This document shows positions 60,538 through 64,000 of a stretch of DNA of 64,000 nucleotides, piece after piece. Numbering within the stretch: position 1 is the stretch's first letter; every line of letters begins with the position of its first letter. The notes beneath the pieces were generated by a model. It worked only from the letters and a program-made list of their open reading frames with translations. It did no database searches and was not told the DNA's origin. Position numbers and translations under genes: made by a program. The stretch comes from JANNPJ01 sp965200525 (GTDB lineage Bacteria; Actinomycetota; Actinomycetes; Actinomycetales; Kineosporiaceae). The stretch is taken from positions 992,001 through 1,056,000 of the forward strand of contig OZ241368.1 of assembly GCA_965200525.1 (NCBI GenBank). Direction: 5' to 3'.

Positions 60538-61127
60538 CAGGAGACCCGGTCCGAGGAGGCGGAGGCCGCTGCCTCGGACTGCTCCAGCTCGTCGAGGAAC
60601 CGGTCGACCACCCGGCTCTGCCGGGCACTGTCCTCGAGCGACTCCCCGATGATCCGGGAGGCCAGATCGGTGGCCAGCTTGCCGACGTCCGCACGGAGCT
60701 GGACGACGGCCTGCTGGCGGTCGGCCGCGACCTGGGCCTGGGCCGACGCCGTGATCCGGGCCGCCTCGGCCTGAGCCTGCTCCCGCATCTCCGCGATGAT
60801 CTGCGCACCCTGGGCGCGTGCCTCCTCGCGGATCTTGGTCGCCTCGCCCCGGGCCTCGGCCAGCTGCGCCTTGTACTCCTCCAGCGCGGCGTTGGCCTCG
60901 GCCTGAGCCTTCTCGGCCTCCTCGATACCGCCCTGGATCTCAGACGTGCGCTCGGCGTAGATCGCCTCGAACCGGGGCACCATGTACTTCGACACGGCCC
61001 AGTAGACGATGGCGAAGAACACCAGGCCGACGATCAGCTCCGCGGGGTGCGGAATGATCGGCAGCTTGCCGCCCCAGCCGTTGTCGGCCTCGGTCGTGGT
61101 GGTCGCCGCGATGAACAGCCCGTTCAC
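60537..61127 (-). CDS. atpF: ATP synthase F0 b subunit
   Basis: A 196-residue stalk subunit. An outside N-terminus of about 25 residues and one membrane helix (LIVGLVFFAIVYWAVSKYMVP) are followed by a long Ala/Glu/Lys coiled coil (RTSEIQGGIEEAEKAQAEANAALEEYKAQLAEARGEA region) that dimerises and binds delta. GTG start with GGAAAGAGGA upstream. Order in the operon and length are normal. Confidence 0.97.
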   Translation of the reverse strand: MNGLFIAATTTTEADNGWGGKLPIIPHPAELIVGLVFFAIVYWAVSKYMVPRFEAIYAERTSEIQGGIEEAEKAQAEANAALEEYKAQLAEARGEATKIREEARAQGAQIIAEMREQAQAEAARITASAQAQVAADRQQAVVQLRADVGKLATDLASRIIGESLEDSARQSRVVDRFLDELEQSEAAASASSDRVS

Positions 61128-61167
61128 GTGTGTCCTCTTTCCTGCTCAGCCTTCAGAAGATCAGTCG

Positions 61168-61377
61168 TTACTTCTTGAAGACGAACGCGAACACCAGACC
61201 GAGCAGCGCGAGCGCCTCGGTCAGGGCGAAGCCGGTGAACGCGATGGTCTGCAGCATGCCGCGGGCCTCGGGCTGACGGGCGACACCGTTGATGTACGCC
61301 GCGAAGATCAGGCCGATGCCGATCCCGGGTCCGATAGCCGCCAGGCCATAGCCGAGGATCGCAATGTTGCCGGTCAT
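61168..61377 (-). CDS. atpE: ATP synthase F0 c subunit
   Basis: A 69-residue proteolipid with two helices joined by the polar loop ARQPEARG. The ion-carrying carboxylate is E54 in FALTEALALLG, and the context without extra Na+ ligands points to proton coupling. The first helix has the glycine packing motif IGPGIGIGLIFAAY. The oligomeric ring it builds turns gamma. ATG 40 bp after atpF on the upstream side. Confidence 0.98.
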   Translation of the reverse strand: MTGNIAILGYGLAAIGPGIGIGLIFAAYINGVARQPEARGMLQTIAFTGFALTEALALLGLVFAFVFKK

Positions 61378-61422
61378 GTAATTGCCTGCCTTTCGAAGTT
61401 GGCGCTGGATGCGCCGGGAATG

Positions 61423-62202
61423 TCAGTGCTCGTCGGCGACGGCACCGGCGATGTAAACCGCTGCGAGCAGCGCGAAGATGTACGCCTGCAGGAACTCGAC
61501 GATGATCTCGAAGATCGACATCACGATCGTGAACGCGAAGGAGAGGGCCCCGACCGGCTTGTTCAGCACGCTGCTGTGCAGCAGCAGATACTCCCCGCCG
61601 AAGGTGAAGACCAGCAGCAGGAGGTGCCCGGCGAACATGTTGCCGAAGAGCCGCAGCGCCAGGGTGACGGGCCTGATGATCACGTAGGTGAAGAATTCCA
61701 GCACGAACATCAGCGGGATGAGGCCGATCGGCAGGCCGGACGGCACGAAACTCTTGATCCAGCCGAAGAAGCCTTTACGCCGGATTCCGACCGCGTGGTA
61801 GGTCACGTAGACCACCGCGGTCAGGGACACGGCGTAGCCGAGCCGGCTGAACGTCGGGAACTGGATGAACGGGATGACCCCGAACAGGTTGTTCACCAGA
61901 ATGACGATGAACAGGCTGAACAGCAGAGGCAGGAAGGGCTTGAAGTCCTTCGCGCCGATGATGTCGCGGCCGAGAGAGTTGCGGACCAGGTTGTACGTGC
62001 CCTCGATGATGAACTGCCGGCGGCTCGGCACCACGGTCAGGCTGCGGCTGCTGCGGGCCAGGAAGAAAGCCAGCAGGACGGCGCTGACGCCGAACACGAC
62101 CATCGACCGGGTCAGCGCGAAGGCGCCGTCGCCGATCAGGGGCTGCCAGAAGTCGGGGGTGCCCGGAGGCTCGAACTCGGCTGCGAGGGCGAGGGGGGTC
62201 AC
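61423..62202 (-). CDS. atpB: ATP synthase F0 a subunit
   Basis: A 259-residue membrane subunit with five to six helices. FFTYVIIRPVTLALRLFGNMFAGHLLL contains the essential stator Arg (TLALRLFGNM), and EIIVEFLQAYIFALLAAVYI is the conserved last helix. Together with the c-ring it forms the two proton half-channels. GTG start with GGAGGAGAG upstream. It is the first core gene after a 300-bp leader, so the main operon promoter probably lies there or before the AtpI-like gene. Confidence 0.97.
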   Translation of the reverse strand: MTPLALAAEFEPPGTPDFWQPLIGDGAFALTRSMVVFGVSAVLLAFFLARSSRSLTVVPSRRQFIIEGTYNLVRNSLGRDIIGAKDFKPFLPLLFSLFIVILVNNLFGVIPFIQFPTFSRLGYAVSLTAVVYVTYHAVGIRRKGFFGWIKSFVPSGLPIGLIPLMFVLEFFTYVIIRPVTLALRLFGNMFAGHLLLLVFTFGGEYLLLHSSVLNKPVGALSFAFTIVMSIFEIIVEFLQAYIFALLAAVYIAGAVADEH

Positions 62203-62502
62203 TGTCGCTCTCCTCCAGTCTCTCGGTCTCTCAGGTGGACGGTGTATGTGGGTGGTGCTGCGTCAGGGTCGGTCAGGGTCTTGCTCAGGTCTTGGGTGTT
62301 GCGGCAGTGGAAGCCATCGAGCCCGAGGGCTGATCGCTGGGCAAGTAGTGAAGGCGGGCGGGCGGCGCTACGTACCGTGACCATCGAGGGTCTTCGGAGG
62401 GCAGCCCTTGCCTATGGCGGGTGCCCTCTGCAGGGTCGACTCGTCATGCATCTGGCTTGACACTATCAGCGATGTTCGTCGGATCTGTGGGCACCCCCCT
62501 GC
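62203..62502. other. 300-bp non-coding region between the AtpI-like gene and atpB
   Basis: It contains a GAGGGCA/TGCCCTC stem (62397-62403 with 62422-62428), pyrimidine- or purine-rich stretches with GGTCNGG-type repeats at 62261-62300, and the atpB ribosome binding site next to 62202. It probably carries a promoter and a structured leader for the ATP synthase core genes, but I cannot place the -35 and -10 boxes. A 61-codon minus-strand frame here lacks protein-like composition. Confidence 0.4.
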
Positions 62503-62988
62503 TCAGCGCCCAGCGGTCGAGTCCTCGTTCTCGTATAGCGGCAACCGAAGCCTGCTTGATGCCCGCATGTAGCCCGCGACCCAGGCCACCGCAGCAGCCA
62601 GGACGCCGACCCCGGCCCATCCGCCGCTGAGCCACGAAGCGTCACTGACCAGCGAATACACCAGCCACACGAGCCCCACCACCAGCCCGTAGGCGAGCAC
62701 GGCCACGCCCAGCAGCAGGTTCGGGTCGACCCCGCGGCAGATCCACTGCAGGGCCGGCCCGACCACCAGGGCGGCCAGCGCCATCACCCCTCCGACCAGC
62801 GCACTTGCCCCGTTCGAGAGATCCGTCACGGAGGCCACGGCGGCCAGCACGGCGGTGGCCCCCAGGCCCGGCCAGCCGGCTCCGGCCAGCAGTCGGCCGG
62901 CTGGATTGGCGGTCGCCTCCGCGGCCGTCGTGAGCTGCCGATCCGGTGCCCGATCGGGTCCGGTTGCCGGTTCGACGGGCCCGTTCAT
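62503..62988 (-). CDS. AtpI-like membrane protein
   Basis: A 161-residue protein with four predicted helices (GLGATAVLAAVASV, ALVGGVMALAALVVGPALQW, LLLGVAVLAYGLVVGLVWLVYSL, GVGVLAAAVAWVAGY) and polar ends. Its position just before atpB and the four-helix pattern match the actinobacterial AtpI-like proteins, thought to help c-ring assembly or Mg2+ supply. Sequence conservation in this family is low, so the call rests mainly on context. Its ATG overlaps the stop of the glycosyl-phosphate transferase gene (ATGA). Confidence 0.7.
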   Translation of the reverse strand: MNGPVEPATGPDRAPDRQLTTAAEATANPAGRLLAGAGWPGLGATAVLAAVASVTDLSNGASALVGGVMALAALVVGPALQWICRGVDPNLLLGVAVLAYGLVVGLVWLVYSLVSDASWLSGGWAGVGVLAAAVAWVAGYMRASSRLRLPLYENEDSTAGR

Positions 62989-64000
62989 GCCCGACGTCCC
63001 CCGGTGTTCATCCCGGTTTCATCCGGCAGTTTTCCGAAGGCGCCGACTCGGGCCTCGGAGACCCGGCCGGCCACGGCCGAGGCGCTGCTGGACGAGGGAC
63101 GAGCGGGCCGGGCCCCGGCCGGAGCTGCGGAGGAGGGGTCACTCGGCGTCACTCCGCCGGCCGGCAGCCGGATGCCTGAGGGCATCGTGTCGGGCAGATC
63201 ACTCGCATTTGCCCCGTCCGGCCCAGTGCCGGAACCGGTTTCGGGGCTCGCGGCGCCACCGGCCGGGCTCACCGACGGCCCTGCGGCGGTGGCCGCGACC
63301 GGCCCTCCGGGCCCTAGCCGGCGGCGGCCCCGCAGCGGGCCAAGGGTCAGGACCAGGGCCGTGGACACCGCGATCCCGCCGACCAGGAAGGCCGTGGACG
63401 GCTTGACCAGGGCGAATAGCGCCACCCCGAACCCGACGGTGCCGGTCCAGAAGTACAGCACCAGGACGGCGCCGGCGTGGCTGTGACCCATGCTCAGCAT
63501 CCGGTGGTGCAGGTGCAGTTTGTCCGGCGTCCAGAAGCTGCGCCCGGCCCGGGTGCGGCGGATCACGGCCAGGGCCAGGTCGATCAGCGGCAGCGCCAGC
63601 ACCGCAAGCGGCAGCACCAGCGGCAGGAAGGCGGGCACGATCTTGTACTCGGAGAGCACCGAGGGCTGGACCGTGCCGGTGATCGAGACCGTCGAGGTGG
63701 CCAGCAGCAGGCCGATCAGCATCGACCCGCTGTCGCCCATGAAGATCCGGGCCGGGTTGAAGTTGTGCGGCAGGAAGCCCAGACAGGCCCCGACCAGGGC
63801 GGCGACGATCAGCGAGGCCAGTGAGGCGTAGTCGTCGGAGGACTCTCGGGTCAGCACGTAGGAGTAGATGAAGAAGGCCGAACCGGCGATCGCGACCATG
63901 CCCGCGGCTAGGCCGTCGAGGCCGTCGACGAAGTTCACCGCGTTGATCGTCACCACGATCGCGATCACCGTGACCACGATCAGCAGGCCCCGGGACGGGA
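62985..64000 (-). CDS. WecA/TagO-type undecaprenyl-phosphate glycosyl-1-phosphate transferase, 5' end outside the window
   Basis: The visible 338 codons start inside the protein. TINAVNFVDGLDGLAAGMVA is the conserved NxxNxxDGxDGL active-site helix, and ARIFMGDSGSMLIGLLLA follows. KLHLHHRMLSMGHSHAGAVL is the HxHH cytoplasmic loop, and several membrane helices complete the pattern. These enzymes start lipid-linked glycan synthesis by moving GlcNAc-1-P (or similar) to undecaprenyl or decaprenyl phosphate. A disordered tail of about 110 residues ends the protein. It is upstream of the AtpI-like gene, with a 4-nt overlap, as in other actinomycetes. It could supply the lipid carrier step for the glycan genes at the left of the window. 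Confidence 0.9.
   Translation of the reverse strand, partial: PSRGLLIVVTVIAIVVTINAVNFVDGLDGLAAGMVAIAGSAFFIYSYVLTRESSDDYASLASLIVAALVGACLGFLPHNFNPARIFMGDSGSMLIGLLLATSTVSITGTVQPSVLSEYKIVPAFLPLVLPLAVLALPLIDLALAVIRRTRAGRSFWTPDKLHLHHRMLSMGHSHAGAVLVLYFWTGTVGFGVALFALVKPSTAFLVGGIAVSTALVLTLGPLRGRRRLGPGGPVAATAAGPSVSPAGGAASPETGSGTGPDGANASDLPDTMPSGIRLPAGGVTPSDPSSAAPAGARPARPSSSSASAVAGRVSEARVGAFGKLPDETGMNTGGRRA

Noticed and set aside
62199..62384. 61-codon minus-strand frame before atpB
   Set aside because: It overlaps the atpB start, lacks a good ribosome binding site and has an atypical composition; it looks like leader sequence.

Overview
The window is chromosomal DNA of a very G+C-rich actinomycete. 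Codon third positions are nearly all G or C. The gene set is actinobacterial: a NucS mismatch endonuclease, a DUF2550 protein after the ATP synthase operon, an Asp-type MurA, an SigE-family sigma factor and a FilP/Scy-like coiled-coil protein. The order meaB-thiolase-epimerase-ccr-coiled coil, fused 3-hydroxybutyryl-CoA dehydrogenase, nucS, murA, cobalamin adenosyltransferase, DUF2550, atpCDGAHFEBI resembles, from memory, the SCO5366-SCO5400 part of Streptomyces coelicolor. The genus cannot be fixed from this window. I see no rRNA, tRNA, CRISPR array, prophage or complete insertion sequence.

Left part (1-19.8 kb): envelope and secreted functions. A partial acyltransferase and a Wzy/O-antigen-ligase-like protein diverge from a GT4 glycosyltransferase. 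Next come a 1664-residue secreted propeller/LamG/PKD protein, a lipoprotein, two TagD-like cytidylyltransferases flanking a CDP-alcohol phosphotransferase, and a Wzx-like flippase, which together look like a CDP-activated glycopolymer or polyol-phosphate pathway. Then follow an M13 peptidase, a sugar-nucleotide dehydrogenase-like protein without its catalytic cysteine, a CnoX-type thioredoxin, and a lipoprotein whose signal peptide is extended by tandem hexapeptides.

Middle part (19.9-44 kb): a short paralogue of the propeller protein, then most of an ethylmalonyl-CoA/methylmalonyl-CoA route spread over several operons (meaB, thiolase, epimerase, crotonyl-CoA carboxylase/reductase, fused 3-hydroxybutyryl-CoA dehydrogenase, ethylmalonyl-CoA mutase MeaA, and at 48.6 kb the adenosyltransferase that makes the B12 cofactor). 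Interspersed are a polarity-type coiled-coil protein, a permease, a sigma factor, a subtilase, nucS, pyrD, a D-amino-acid oxidase and a DUF1800/DUF1501 Tat-exported pair.

Right part (44-64 kb): an antiporter fused to a UBP zinc finger, a STAS protein, a repeat island beside murA, the adenosyltransferase, an MMPL transporter, a histidine kinase/response regulator/DUF4097 operon, DUF2550, the complete ATP synthase operon with an unusually short epsilon subunit, and a WecA/TagO-type transferase running off the end.

Two genome-scale habits stand out. Many starts lack a ribosome binding site and instead have a TAnnnT -10 element exactly 6-7 nt before the start codon, which predicts leaderless mRNAs. 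Several convergent gene pairs overlap at their 3' ends. No complete, clearly new multi-gene system is evident. The best leads are the CDP-activated polymer cluster with its propeller proteins, the repeat-extended lipoprotein signal, the repeat island at murA and the truncated AtpC.
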